Shown: piece after piece, positions 17,003 through 25,640 of the stretch
Numbering within the stretch: position 1 is the first letter of the stretch
Layout of the letters: each line of letters begins with the position of its first letter
DNA from: Sphingobacterium sp. SGG-5
GTDB taxonomy: Bacteria; Bacteroidota; Bacteroidia; Sphingobacteriales; Sphingobacteriaceae
Direction: 5' to 3'
DNA: 64,000 nucleotides
NCBI RefSeq assembly: GCF_011043525.1
Contig: NZ_JAAKGO010000003.1
Span: 124,001 to 188,000, forward strand
Made by a program: the position numbers and the translations under genes
The notes under the pieces: model-generated
Databases searched by the model: none
Told to the model about the DNA's origin: nothing
The model's input: only the letters and a program-made list of their open reading frames with translations

Positions 17003-17740
17003 TTAAAAATATTTTTGAAGAATTTGTTCTAAATCACTTTGCGTATCGATCGAATCATTGGCGTGGGTAGAGAGGGCTGTTTGAATTTTATAACCGTTGT
17101 CTATCCAACGGAGTTGTTCCAATGATTCCATACGTTCCAGATCCGACACGGGTAAGTCGCTCAATTGCTTGAGTACGTCAATTCTATAGCCATAAATACC
17201 GATATGATTGTAGAAAGGCCGTTTGCTTAGCCAATGTTCAATCGGCTCACCTCTTAGGAAAGGAATCGCTTGTCTGGAGAAGTAGATGGCTTCTCCTTTT
17301 TTGTTCAACACCACTTTGGGTTTATTTTCATTGGTCAGTTCATCAAGCGCTTCGACTTTCCGGACCAACGTCGCTATCTCTGTTCCGGGATTTTCAAAAC
17401 AAGATACAAGCAGATCGATCTGTTGTGGATCAATAAAAGGTTCGTCACCCTGGATGTTGATAGCGATATCAAAACCTTCGACATGCCGGGCAACTTCAGC
17501 GCAGCGGTCTGTACCGGATTGATGGGTGTCTTTTGTCATCATCACATTTCCGGCAAAGCTTTTTACATGGTCGTAAATGCGTTGATCGTCGGTGGCTACG
17601 ATAACCTCGTTTAAGGAAGGCGCATGCTTGGCCTGTTGGTACACCCGTTGTATCATGGTCTGTCCTCCGATATCCACTAAGGGTTTACCCGGGAAGCGCG
17701 AGGATTCGTATCGCGCTGGTATTATTCCGATCACATTCAT
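17003..17740 (-). CDS. kdsB: 3-deoxy-manno-octulosonate cytidylyltransferase
   Basis: A 245-residue enzyme activating Kdo as CMP-Kdo for lipid A inner-core synthesis. It opens IGIIPARYESSRFPGKPL, the CTP-binding loop; it also has the catalytic QGDEPFI (about residue 98), VATDDQRIYDHV, and YNHIGIYGYR near 176. Length is the family standard. It is preceded by the terminator of glnN and ends 24 bases before the DUF4256 gene on the same strand. Its presence fits a Gram-negative outer membrane with Kdo-containing LPS. Confidence 0.96.
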   Translation of the reverse strand: MNVIGIIPARYESSRFPGKPLVDIGGQTMIQRVYQQAKHAPSLNEVIVATDDQRIYDHVKSFAGNVMMTKDTHQSGTDRCAEVARHVEGFDIAINIQGDEPFIDPQQIDLLVSCFENPGTEIATLVRKVEALDELTNENKPKVVLNKKGEAIYFSRQAIPFLRGEPIEHWLSKRPFYNHIGIYGYRIDVLKQLSDLPVSDLERMESLEQLRWIDNGYKIQTALSTHANDSIDTQSDLEQILQKYF

Positions 17741-17775
17741 GTTCGAAAATAGAAATTATATTGTACATATTTAAA

Positions 17776-17818
17776 AAGCTGTTTCAAAAATAATCAAAGA
17801 TTACTTTCGAAACAGCTT
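17776..17818 (-). terminator. Intrinsic terminator after glnN
   Basis: AAGCTGTTTC and GAAACAGCTT form a perfect 10-bp outer stem, and the inner sequence (AATAATC/GATTACTT) extends it imperfectly. On the minus strand the stem is followed by TTTTTAAAT. It lies between the glnN stop and the kdsB start, separating the two. Confidence 0.75.
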
Positions 17819-17847
17819 CTTTTATGATGTTTCTGCTACCGCTGTTA

Positions 17848-20037
17848 TTAATGGATAAATAACAATTCCCGTAATTTTGGAAGGGGCCATTTAGCATCAT
17901 CAACGATTTTTTCCAACTTGTTGACATGGTAGCGGATTTCATCGAAATAGGGTTTCACAATCTCATCGTAGGCAATTGCTCTTTCGCGTACATCCTCGAT
18001 GTTATTAGCCTTTTTGCGAGCTTGGCGCATTTCTTCTGCCTTTTCCAAGATGGTATTGGCATGCGTAGAGATACGCTCCACATGGTTGAGCTGTGAAGAA
18101 TAAGTTTCCTGTGTTAACCCCAAATCCTGTAAACCTTTAACATTCGTAATCAATTCATTCTGATAACGGAAACAAGCCGGTGCGATCTGACTGTTGACCA
18201 TATCGCCGATGACACGCGCTTCAATCTGCAGCTTTTTGTAGAAGTTTTCCAACAAAATTTCGTGGCGGGCTTCCGATTCACGTTTGGAATAGATACCTAA
18301 TTTTTCGAATAATGCTAAAGATTCTTCCGTGACGTAGACATCCAGTGCCTTAGGCGTTGACTTGATGTTAGATAAACCTCGTGCTTCTGCTTCTTTTGCC
18401 CACTCCTCGCTGTATCCATTCCCTTCGAAGCGGATAGCTTTCGAATCTTTAATGTATTTGCGTACAACATTCAGAAGAGCCAGATCTTTTTTGGTGCCTT
18501 TTTTGATCTGTTTATCTACTTCTGCCTTAAATTCAATCAATTGTGCAGCGACGATGGCATTTAATATCGTCATAGGCAATGCAGAGTTTGCCGAAGAACC
18601 TACAGCACGGAATTCAAATTTGTTGCCGGTAAAAGCAAAAGGAGATGTTCTGTTACGGTCTGTGTTGTCCAATTTTAATTCCGGTATTTTGGGAATACCA
18701 TGCCACAAGTTGGCTTCCGATTTCACTTTTTTGGCTACACGTGCTGATTCCACTTCTTCCAGCAATTCGTCTAGCTTGGAGCCTAAGAATATGGATATGA
18801 TGGCCGGAGGTGCTTCATTGGCACCCAATCGGTGATCGTTACTATGACTTGCAATAGAGGCCCGCAACAGATCGGCGTGTTCATATACCGCTTTGATGGT
18901 GTTGACGAAAAATGTCAAAAACATCAGGTTGTTTTTCGGCGTTTTCCCCGGAGAAAGCAAGTTGACCCCCGTATTGGTAATCAAGGACCAGTTGTTGTGC
19001 TTACCGGAACCATTTACACCACTATAAGGTTTTTCATGCAACAATACTTTGAAGTTGTGACGGATAGCTACTTGTTCCATCAGATTCATCAACAGTTGGT
19101 TATGGTCGATAGCCAAGTTGATTTCTTCAAACATCGGCGCACACTCGAATTGCGATGGTGCTACTTCGTTATGACGCGTTTTCAACGGGATACCTAATTT
19201 TAAGGCTTCATTTTCCAGGTCCACCATAAAAGCCAATACACGCTCTGGAATAGCGCCGAAATAGTGATCTTCCAGCTGTTGACCTTTTGCAGACATGTGT
19301 CCAAATAACGTCCGTCCGGTAAATTGAAGGTCCGGTCGACCATGATATAAAGCCAAGTCCACCAAGAAATATTCCTGCTCGATTCCTAATGAAGGATTGA
19401 CTTTAGTTACCGATTTATCAAAATATTGTGCAACTTCTGTAGCGGCATTGTCGATGGCATTTATCGCCTTTAATAAAGGTGCCTTGTAGTCCAATGACTC
19501 ACCCGTATAAGAAACAAAAACAGTAGGGATACACAATGTCTTACCTGCCGATGTTTCATAAATGAAAGCAGGGGATGACGGATCCCACGCCGTATAACCT
19601 CGTGCCTCAAACGTATTACGGATACCGCCATTTGGAAATGACGATGCGTCAGGTTCTTGCTGAACCAGTGCATCCGCCGTGAATTTTTCAATCGCTTCCC
19701 CATTTTCATCTGGTTCAAAGAAAGCATCATGCTTTTCTGCGGTCGAACCGGTCAGCGGCTGAAACCAATGCGTATAGTGGGATACACCGTTACCTATGGC
19801 CCAAGCTTTCATGGCTTGAGAAATAAACTCCGCAATTTCGCGTGTAATAGGTTCGCCTTCTTCGATAGTTCTCGTTAGCTCCTTATACGTCGTTTTCGGA
19901 AGATAGTCTTTCATTTTGGCAATACTGAATACATTTTTGCCATAAATGTCTAATGCACGTTTGGTTTCTACTTTTTCTTCCGGAGAAGCGTGTCTTGCAG
20001 AGGCTGCATTTACTGATTCGAATCTAAAGTTTGACAT
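17848..20037 (-). CDS. glnN: Glutamine synthetase type III
   Basis: A 729-residue protein with the length and sequence blocks of GSIII: the family-specific N-terminus (FRFESVNAA), EQEYFLVD (about 223) with metal-ligand glutamates, SQFECAPMFEE, the GVNGSGKHNNWS signature (about 345), and EFRAVGSSAN (about 480). It condenses ammonium and glutamate with ATP in the cytoplasm and is the usual GS of Bacteroidota, induced by nitrogen limitation in studied species. A TAnnTTTG-type box lies about 50 bases upstream and a strong hairpin follows the stop. Confidence 0.96.
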   Translation of the reverse strand: MSNFRFESVNAASARHASPEEKVETKRALDIYGKNVFSIAKMKDYLPKTTYKELTRTIEEGEPITREIAEFISQAMKAWAIGNGVSHYTHWFQPLTGSTAEKHDAFFEPDENGEAIEKFTADALVQQEPDASSFPNGGIRNTFEARGYTAWDPSSPAFIYETSAGKTLCIPTVFVSYTGESLDYKAPLLKAINAIDNAATEVAQYFDKSVTKVNPSLGIEQEYFLVDLALYHGRPDLQFTGRTLFGHMSAKGQQLEDHYFGAIPERVLAFMVDLENEALKLGIPLKTRHNEVAPSQFECAPMFEEINLAIDHNQLLMNLMEQVAIRHNFKVLLHEKPYSGVNGSGKHNNWSLITNTGVNLLSPGKTPKNNLMFLTFFVNTIKAVYEHADLLRASIASHSNDHRLGANEAPPAIISIFLGSKLDELLEEVESARVAKKVKSEANLWHGIPKIPELKLDNTDRNRTSPFAFTGNKFEFRAVGSSANSALPMTILNAIVAAQLIEFKAEVDKQIKKGTKKDLALLNVVRKYIKDSKAIRFEGNGYSEEWAKEAEARGLSNIKSTPKALDVYVTEESLALFEKLGIYSKRESEARHEILLENFYKKLQIEARVIGDMVNSQIAPACFRYQNELITNVKGLQDLGLTQETYSSQLNHVERISTHANTILEKAEEMRQARKKANNIEDVRERAIAYDEIVKPYFDEIRYHVNKLEKIVDDAKWPLPKLRELLFIH

Positions 20038-20086
20038 TTGAGGTATTTTTTTTGTCGATGTTTATGTTTTCTTGTTAATATCTGTT

Positions 20087-20094
20087 CAAAAATA
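20087..20094 (-). promoter_or_regulatory. -7 box (TATTTTTG) for glnN
   Basis: On the minus strand TATTTTTG fits TAnnTTTG and ends 49 bases before the glnN start codon, leaving a 5' leader of roughly 40 bases. The surrounding 20038-20364 stretch between the divergent glnN and ychF genes is very AT-rich, with long T runs; apart from the two promoter boxes I see no other feature in it. Confidence 0.45.
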
Positions 20095-20330
20095 AAGTAT
20101 GTTTTTGGTTTTTTTATAATTTTTTTCAAAAAAGATGTAAAATATTATATTTTTTTATCCTTTTTGATGAAAAGTTGGGATTTAAAAACTAGTTGAAGCG
20201 TTATTTTTATTATAGATGGGTGTTTTTGGTGTTATTTGAGCTAACTCGTTATGTTTTGCTGCTATGCCGGCAACTTAAGATCTTTGTGTTATCATTTAAC
20301 ATTCCGTTCGTAAATGCCGTACTTTTTCTC

Positions 20331-20338
20331 TAAGTTTG
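20331..20338 (+). promoter_or_regulatory. -7 box (TAAGTTTG) for ychF
   Basis: TAAGTTTG matches TAnnTTTG and ends 26 bases before the preferred ychF start at 20365. The same octamer occurs upstream of recR and ndh in this window. This supports the shorter YchF start: an upstream in-frame ATG-like start at 20314 would lie before the promoter box. Confidence 0.55.
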
Positions 20339-20364
20339 CCTCAATTTTTAATACGATTACTTTT

Positions 20365-21465
20365 ATGGCATTACAATGTGGTATCGTAGGTTTGCCAAAC
20401 GTTGGTAAATCTACTTTGTTCAACTGTCTTTCGAACGCAAAAGCGCAAGCGGCAAATTTTCCGTTTTGTACGATTGAACCGAATGTGGGTGTTATCACCG
20501 TTCCCGATGAACGGCTGAATAAGCTTGCGGAGTTGGTAAATCCCCAGCGTATTGTGCCCAATACCATAGAAATTGTCGATATAGCGGGCCTTGTAAAAGG
20601 AGCGTCAAAAGGAGAGGGGCTGGGCAACCAGTTCTTGGGAAATATTCGCACGACGAATGCGATTATTCATGTGCTCCGTTGTTTCGATGACGGAAATGTC
20701 GTGCATGTGGACGGTTCGGTGGATCCCATCCGGGATAAAGAAATTATCGATACGGAGCTTCAGTTGAAGGATTTGGATACCGTTATAAAACGTATCCAGA
20801 AAGTGGAGAAAATGGCGAAGACCGGTGGAGATAAAGAGGCAAAAAAAACCTATGAAATCCTGTCTGTTGTTAAAGAACACCTTGAATCGGGTAAGTCAGC
20901 ACGTACTACACCTATTTCTGAAGATGATTTTGAATTTATTGCGGATCTGTCACTGTTGACGGTAAAGCCTGTACTCTATGTATGCAATGTTGATGAAGCT
21001 TCGGTCAATACCGGCAATGACTACGTCGCGCGGGTGAAAGAAGCCGTAAAGGAAGAAAATGCTGAAGTATTGATTATATCCGCACAGATTGAATCCGAAA
21101 TTGCACAGTTGGATAGTTATGAAGAACGTCAGCTCTTTTTGGACGATCTGGGATTGGAGGAATCGGGTGTCAATAAATTAATCCGTGCAGCGTATTCTTT
21201 GCTCGATTTAGCGACCTATTTTACTGCCGGTGTACAGGAAGTACGGGCCTGGACCATCGAAAAGGGTTTCACTGCTCCGCAGGCGGCAGGCGTGATACAT
21301 ACCGATTTTGAGAAAGGTTTTATCCGCGCCGAAGTGATTAAATACAACGATTTTGTGCAATATGGCTCAGAAAATGCCGTTAAAGAAGTCGGTAAACTTG
21401 CCGTAGAAGGTAAATCCTATATTGTGGAAGACGGTGATATCATGCACTTCCGGTTTAATGTTTAA
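20365..21465 (+). CDS. ychF: Redox-regulated ATPase YchF (Obg-like)
   Basis: Start at 20365 gives the canonical N-terminus MALQCGIVGLPNVGKSTLF; upstream in-frame codons precede the promoter box. The 366-residue protein has the P-loop GLPNVGKST (about residue 8), DIAGLVKGASKGEG (switch/G3) and a C-terminal TGS domain (TYFTAGVQEVRAWT to the DGDIMHFRFNV end). YchF/OLA1 proteins hydrolyse ATP and associate with ribosomes. The gene converges on a SIMPL gene, with a repeat-rich spacer between. Confidence 0.96.
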   Translation: MALQCGIVGLPNVGKSTLFNCLSNAKAQAANFPFCTIEPNVGVITVPDERLNKLAELVNPQRIVPNTIEIVDIAGLVKGASKGEGLGNQFLGNIRTTNAIIHVLRCFDDGNVVHVDGSVDPIRDKEIIDTELQLKDLDTVIKRIQKVEKMAKTGGDKEAKKTYEILSVVKEHLESGKSARTTPISEDDFEFIADLSLLTVKPVLYVCNVDEASVNTGNDYVARVKEAVKEENAEVLIISAQIESEIAQLDSYEERQLFLDDLGLEESGVNKLIRAAYSLLDLATYFTAGVQEVRAWTIEKGFTAPQAAGVIHTDFEKGFIRAEVIKYNDFVQYGSENAVKEVGKLAVEGKSYIVEDGDIMHFRFNV

Positions 21466-21466
21466 T

Positions 21467-21548
21467 GGCTGTAAGCTATAAGCAGTAAGCTTTAGGCTAT
21501 AAGCTATAAGCCTACGGCGCCTAAAGCCTACGGCCTACAGCATAAATC
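21467..21548. repeat. Short direct and inverted repeats in the ychF/SIMPL convergent spacer
   Basis: The spacer is built from GCTATAAG-, GTAAGC- and CCTACGGC-type words repeated several times. Inverted pairs include GCTTTAGGC (21489-21497) with GCCTAAAGC (21519-21527), and GCTGTA (21468-21473) with TACAGC (21536-21541). It could fold into a bidirectional terminator for the two convergent genes or be one copy of a dispersed low-complexity repeat; other copies cannot be checked here. Confidence 0.6.
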
Positions 21549-22283
21549 CTACAGCCTGTAACTCGCACGTACGGTGATATTCGCGGTTTTATAGCGCGAT
21601 GTCGTATTGAATGCACCGCCATAGGAGTACTCTTCGTTGTCATTCTGGCCTGTAATCTGAAATACACCCAAATCAGCTTTAAGGAGTGCGCCCAGGCTGC
21701 TACCCGACTCTTTCGCGATGTTTTCCGCCCGGGATCTCGCATTTTGCGAGGCCTCACCAATCAACGCTAATTTAAGATCTTCCAACTTGGAGTAATAATA
21801 GTTGGGCGCATTTGAACTTAATTCTACGCCCTGCGATATTAAAGCGGAGATTTCACGGGATACATTATCGACCTTATCCAGATCTTCTTTGGATTCGATA
21901 CTGACCGATTGCGTTAAACTATAGCCGGTAAAAGTATTGGAACTGTTTCCCTGCCCGTCGGTATGGTAGGAAAACTCCCTGTTGATATTCACCGCATTGA
22001 AAAGTATCTCATTCTCCTTTATCCCTTTCTGAAGCAAGAAGGTCTTCACCAGTTCCCTATCCTGTTTCAACTGTTCGGAAGCCGCACTGAGATCCATCGA
22101 TTTACGGTTATATGTTGCTGTCCATTTGACAATATCCGATTCAAAATTCTGTTTGGCATTACCTGTCACATTAATACTGTTGCTGACTTTAAATTTATAC
22201 TTATATGCATTTCCTAACACAAAAGCTACCAGGATTAGCCCTAACATAGCTATGATACTGATGATGATTCCTACTGATTTCAT
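21549..22283 (-). CDS. SIMPL (DUF541) domain-containing protein
   Basis: A 244-residue protein with one N-terminal membrane segment (about residues 4-25) and a large extracytoplasmic domain of the SIMPL/DUF541 family: INVTGNAKQNFESDIVKWTATY, LKQDRELVKTFLLQKGIKENEI, FTGYSLTQSVSI and ARSRAENIAKESGSSLGALLKAD match the family's characteristic blocks. SIMPL proteins are periplasmic or membrane-anchored with poorly known roles (some linked to oxidative stress). A monocistronic gene with a repeat-rich 3' end. Confidence 0.9.
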   Translation of the reverse strand: MKSVGIIISIIAMLGLILVAFVLGNAYKYKFKVSNSINVTGNAKQNFESDIVKWTATYNRKSMDLSAASEQLKQDRELVKTFLLQKGIKENEILFNAVNINREFSYHTDGQGNSSNTFTGYSLTQSVSIESKEDLDKVDNVSREISALISQGVELSSNAPNYYYSKLEDLKLALIGEASQNARSRAENIAKESGSSLGALLKADLGVFQITGQNDNEEYSYGGAFNTTSRYKTANITVRASYRL

Positions 22284-22389
22284 ATGTATAAAATTTGATT
22301 ATCTATTTTGATTGAAGTATTTTATCAGTAAGATAACATAATTAGCATGCCAATGTTTGTTTTTTCTGAAAAGAAGATGATATATTAAC

Positions 22390-22397
22390 TACCTTTG
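22390..22397 (+). promoter_or_regulatory. -7 box (TACCTTTG) for the polysaccharide deacetylase gene
   Basis: TACCTTTG fits TAnnTTTG and ends 21 bases before the ATG at 22419. The -33 region has no clear TTTG at standard spacing. Confidence 0.5.
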
Positions 22398-22418
22398 CAA
22401 CACGAATAATGTGTTACA

Positions 22419-23378
22419 ATGTATCTCAAGCTATTTAGGCCGAAAGGGCTGCTGCTTTTTTTTTCTGCTATTTTTTTCCTGTATTCCTGTCAGTATAGTT
22501 CGAGTTCGACGCTTCATATTGAAAAGTTGGATTCGACAACTACTTTATCTATGGATACGATACCTGTTGTAGCGAAAAATGCTTCTGGATTATCACAGCG
22601 TTGGGATTCCTTGCAACGTAATTTACTCGTTTTTCCTACTGACTCACTTCATCCGGTAGCAATAAACATACAAAAACGCATACTGAAAGATTCGTTGCGT
22701 CAAGCATTTGATACCTATCCCAAGCATGTTTTCTTAACGTTTGACGATGGTCCATTGGTGGGAAGTGCCGCTATTGACTCCATTGCCCGTGCGAAAAGTG
22801 TCAAAATCAGTGCATTTTTGGTTGGCCGTCATGCGCAGATGAGCAAAAGCCGGAAAAAGGATATAGAACGTTATAAGACAAATCCGTATGTCGCTTGCTA
22901 TAACCACAGTTTTACACATGCAGGCAATAAATTCAATACCTTTTACAACAATCCTGCGGCCGCATTTGCCGATTTCGAGAAAAATGAAACTGAACTTGAG
23001 CTGCGCCAGAAGGTAGTTCGCCTTCCAGGCCGTAATATTTGGGTATACGATGATGTGCGGCGAATCGATTTACAAAATAGTTCCGGAACAGCCGATCTGC
23101 TGCATACACATGGCTATAGAATATTCGGATGGGATGTAGAATGGCGCATACAACGTACGACAGGAGTGCCGGTGCAACCGTTGAATGAGGTGTTTAACCG
23201 CATTCGGAACTATATGAACAACAAATCATCGATGAAGCCCAATAATGTGGTGTTGCTTATGCACGATGACATGTTTCAGACGCAAAAAGGAAAGCAGCTA
23301 TTGGTTCAGCTCATCGATAGTTTGCAAAAGCAGAACTATACGTTCGAATTTATGGAAGATTACCCTATCCGATATTAA
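22419..23378 (+). CDS. Polysaccharide deacetylase family lipoprotein
   Basis: A 319-residue protein with a lipoprotein signal (hydrophobic stretch then LYSCQY, Cys about residue 24), so anchored in a membrane facing the periplasm. The NodB-homology domain has FLTFDDGP (about 107; metal- and catalysis-related Asp pair), the zinc-ligand motif NHSFTHA (about 166, HSxxH pattern) and RLPGRN (about 205). The C-terminal part ends with LLMHDD, matching the catalytic His block of the family. Expected to deacetylate a GlcNAc-containing polymer; the exact substrate is unknown. Confidence 0.85.
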   Translation: MYLKLFRPKGLLLFFSAIFFLYSCQYSSSSTLHIEKLDSTTTLSMDTIPVVAKNASGLSQRWDSLQRNLLVFPTDSLHPVAINIQKRILKDSLRQAFDTYPKHVFLTFDDGPLVGSAAIDSIARAKSVKISAFLVGRHAQMSKSRKKDIERYKTNPYVACYNHSFTHAGNKFNTFYNNPAAAFADFEKNETELELRQKVVRLPGRNIWVYDDVRRIDLQNSSGTADLLHTHGYRIFGWDVEWRIQRTTGVPVQPLNEVFNRIRNYMNNKSSMKPNNVVLLMHDDMFQTQKGKQLLVQLIDSLQKQNYTFEFMEDYPIRY

Positions 23379-23402
23379 GTTCAACACCGGCGCTTTAGCG
23401 CT

Positions 23403-23981
23403 TTACCCTTTCCGCAGATACTTGGTCAGGATGACGATCGTTTGTCCCGCTATTTTCCCTTCTATTTGTTCAACGTTGTCTTGTACCAACTTGATGTTTT
23501 TGACTACTGTCCCTAGTTTGGCGCTCAATGATGAACCTTTGACATCTAATGTTTTTATCAATACGACTGTGTCTCCGTCGTGCAGGCGAACGCCGTTGGA
23601 ATCCTGATGAAACGATACTGCCCCGTCTTGCTCATGATCGCCTGTCTTTTTGGCCCACTCGAGGTGATGGTCATCCAAGTAAAGAATTTCCAAAAGATCT
23701 GAAGCCCAGCTTTCATGGCGGAGACGGCTAAGCATACGCCAGGCCACAACTTGTACGGCGGGATACTCGGACCACATGCTGTCAGATAATACCCGCCAAT
23801 GATCTGGATTTAGCTGTTCTTTTTTCTCGAGCTGAGACTTACAGACTTCGCAAACTAAAATACAGGTGTCGGTATCGGGAATATCAACAGGCGGTACTTC
23901 ATATACAGACAATGCTACCGTGCTGTGACATAACTCACAGGCGTGATTGGCACGTTCCTTTATTAGTTGTTCGGTATTCAT
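23403..23981 (-). CDS. PhnA-like zinc-ribbon protein
   Basis: ATG 23981 (MNTEQLIKER) gives the conventional start; upstream in-frame sequence is hydrophobic and not family-like. The 192-residue product has two CxxC pairs (CELC and CEVC, about 16-62) forming a zinc ribbon, and a C-terminal PhnA/YjdM SH3-like domain (GVRLHDGDTVVLIKTLDVKGSS, with the DVKG hallmark, then GTVVKNIKL and IVILTKYLRKG). Although named for phosphonoacetate hydrolase, the YjdM/PhnA family function is uncertain. It nearly abuts the divergent YpfJ-like gene. Confidence 0.85.
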   Translation of the reverse strand: MNTEQLIKERANHACELCHSTVALSVYEVPPVDIPDTDTCILVCEVCKSQLEKKEQLNPDHWRVLSDSMWSEYPAVQVVAWRMLSRLRHESWASDLLEILYLDDHHLEWAKKTGDHEQDGAVSFHQDSNGVRLHDGDTVVLIKTLDVKGSSLSAKLGTVVKNIKLVQDNVEQIEGKIAGQTIVILTKYLRKG

Positions 23982-24074
23982 GGTCGCGAAGATACTAAAA
24001 AAAGTCCCTATATAAATGGCAAAGAATTTGTATACTTGAGTGATAAAAATAGTCAAACTTAAATCATGTAGCCT

Positions 24075-24935
24075 ATGAAATGGCAAGGAGGCCGCCGCGG
24101 CGGCAATATCGAAGATAGAAGAGGCATGTCTACCGGAGGCAAAGTCGCCTTAGGCGGAATAGGTGGTATAATTGTATTGGTGATCAGTCTGTTTATGGGT
24201 GGCGATCCCACACAATTGCTGGAACAGATGCAGCAGGCAGGTGGGACGGGTACGGTACAGGAGTATCAATCTACGCCAGAAGAAGATAGACTGCTTGATT
24301 TTGCGGATGTGGTCTTAGTCAGTACAGATGATGTCTGGACAGCACTATTTAAGCAGTCCGGTCAGACCTATCCCAAGCCGTCGTTGGTCGTATATACACA
24401 GGGTACGGAGACAGGGGGCTGTGGTTACGGGCAATCTGCTTTTGGTCCTTTTTATTGCCCGGTTGATCAAAAGGTGTATTTAGATCTTGGCTTTAACCGG
24501 GAGTTGTCTCAGCGTTTTGGTGCTAAGGGAGAATTTGCCTTGGCTTATGTCATCGCACATGAAGTAGGGCATCATATTCAACAGGTATTGGGCGTGTTAC
24601 AAAAAACCAATGCGATGCGGTCGGAATTGAGCGAAAGAGAATATAACAAGATATCGGTGATGACCGAGCTGCAAGCCGATTTTTACGCAGGTGTGTGGGC
24701 ACATTATGTCAACAAAATGACGGATATTGAGCTGACCTATGACGATATTATGGACGGTATGCGCGCCGCAGCGGCCGTAGGAGACGATCATATACAAGAG
24801 CAGGCCCAAGGCCATGCTAATCCCGAATCGTTTACACACGGCACGTCCGAGCAGCGGGCATATTGGTTTAAAAAGGGTTATGAAACCGGTGATATCGGTG
24901 CCGGCGATACATTTAACAGTCAGGATCTACAATAA
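24075..24935 (+). CDS. YpfJ/KPN_02809-family neutral zinc metallopeptidase
   Basis: A 286-residue protein. The start MKWQGGRRGGNIEDRRG, a single membrane segment at about 23-42, and the zinc-binding HEVGHHIQ (about residue 162) identify the putative neutral zinc metallopeptidase family (PF04228). Other family blocks are YCPVDQKVYLDL and ELQADFYAGVWAHY, the latter carrying the third metal ligand Glu, and GTSEQRAYWFKKGYETG at the end. Substrate unknown. The 3' end opens into the gene-poor stretch with the 21-bp repeat array. Confidence 0.92.
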   Translation: MKWQGGRRGGNIEDRRGMSTGGKVALGGIGGIIVLVISLFMGGDPTQLLEQMQQAGGTGTVQEYQSTPEEDRLLDFADVVLVSTDDVWTALFKQSGQTYPKPSLVVYTQGTETGGCGYGQSAFGPFYCPVDQKVYLDLGFNRELSQRFGAKGEFALAYVIAHEVGHHIQQVLGVLQKTNAMRSELSEREYNKISVMTELQADFYAGVWAHYVNKMTDIELTYDDIMDGMRAAAAVGDDHIQEQAQGHANPESFTHGTSEQRAYWFKKGYETGDIGAGDTFNSQDLQ

Positions 24936-25001
24936 TATCGCTCAGTTTTACGACAGAACAGCGAGGTATAGTACCAAAACATCCACGTGTTTCCTTCCGC
25001 T

Positions 25002-25334
25002 ACATATATGTTTTGCTCCATCCTATAGGTTTTCTGTCTTTTTACATAGATGTTCGGACAATAGACCTATATATCCAGGTCAAACACCTATATATTCTCC
25101 CCCACAACATAAGTGAGCTGTCTTTTCACCTATATATCCGGATAGCTTATATAGGTATTACATCAAATTGTCTATGTGTCCTGACGGAATGCATAGAGGA
25201 AATGACAGGATACATATACATTTTAATAGGATACTTACATGTTCTAACAGAACACTTATATCTCTGATAAAACACCTATGTATTTTTACAAAACACATAG
25301 GTGTTTTGTAAAAACATGTATACATTACTTTTTG
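25002..25334. repeat. Degenerate tandem array with 21-bp period (about 16 units)
   Basis: A core like ACCTATATAT or ACATAGGTGT recurs at 25002, 25021, 25044, 25065, 25086, 25107, 25128, 25149, 25170, 25191, 25212, 25233, 25254, 25274, 25295 and about 25314. From 25044 to 25254 the spacing is exactly 21 bases eleven anchors in a row; the flanking units drift by one or two. The rest of each unit is variable but often ends in (A)CA or GA. On the plus strand one frame (from about 25013 to the stop at 25267) reads as a seven-residue repeat of the type H-L-Y-I/V-L-T-E. I see no promoter or start codon better than TTG, so I list it as a repeat and not as a gene. Confidence 0.75.
25283..25314. terminator. 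Strong stem-loop at the end of the 21-bp array
   Basis: TTTTTACAAAACAC (25283-25296) and GTGTTTTGTAAAAA (25301-25314) form a perfect 14-bp stem with a 4-base loop. It spans two array units, one of which is inverted relative to its neighbour. The stem is mostly A-T with no T run beyond it on the plus strand, so whether it terminates the upstream transcript or is a recombination product of the array is open. Confidence 0.5.
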
Positions 25335-25423
25335 AAAAAATCAGCGCATGTTCAGTTAAAAAACTGCCTTAAGGATGTCTCAAGCCGTGCTTTTTAACGT
25401 GAAAAATCTCATTTTTTCGCTGA

Positions 25424-25491
25424 AAAAGGTTCGTTTTTGTGCCAAAAAGTTTTTTGGGGTCCCCGAAATCTGGCCCAAAAACGAACCTTTT
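25424..25491. repeat. Nested palindrome with perfect 16-bp outer arms
   Basis: AAAAGGTTCGTTTTTG (25424-25439) is exactly complementary to CAAAAACGAACCTTTT (25476-25491). The 36-base interior has two more palindromes, CCAAAAA-GT-TTTTTGG and GGGGTCCCC. A minus-strand frame (25369-25548 from ATG, 59 residues) runs through the element, but its amino-acid sequence shows no domain. It looks like a REP/MITE-type or regulatory palindrome. It lies about 150 bases upstream of the sigma factor of the large locus. Confidence 0.65.
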
Positions 25492-25640
25492 CGTATTTTT
25501 TGATCCCGCTTTGAGGTGTTCATCGTGCCGCTTATTTGTGAGGTTCATGATATATTCAAATCCCAAGCGGAAAAGCGGATTGCAATAATGTTTCCATATC
25601 TAAGATTTCTTTCTTAAAATTGTGGCGAGAGATTTGTGTA

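Noticed and set aside
25013..25267. 84-residue open frame with heptad peptide repeats in the 21-bp array
   Set aside because: It starts only at TTG, stops mid-array, and continues in another frame; kept as a repeat, with the peptide pattern noted.
25002..25334. Possible CRISPR array
   Set aside because: The period is 21 bp with a degenerate core and no conserved 28-37 bp repeat, no unique spacers, and no cas genes in the window.
25369..25566. 65-residue minus-strand frame over the nested palindrome
   Set aside because: Its sequence follows from the palindrome and shows no domain, and the longest version needs a TTG start.
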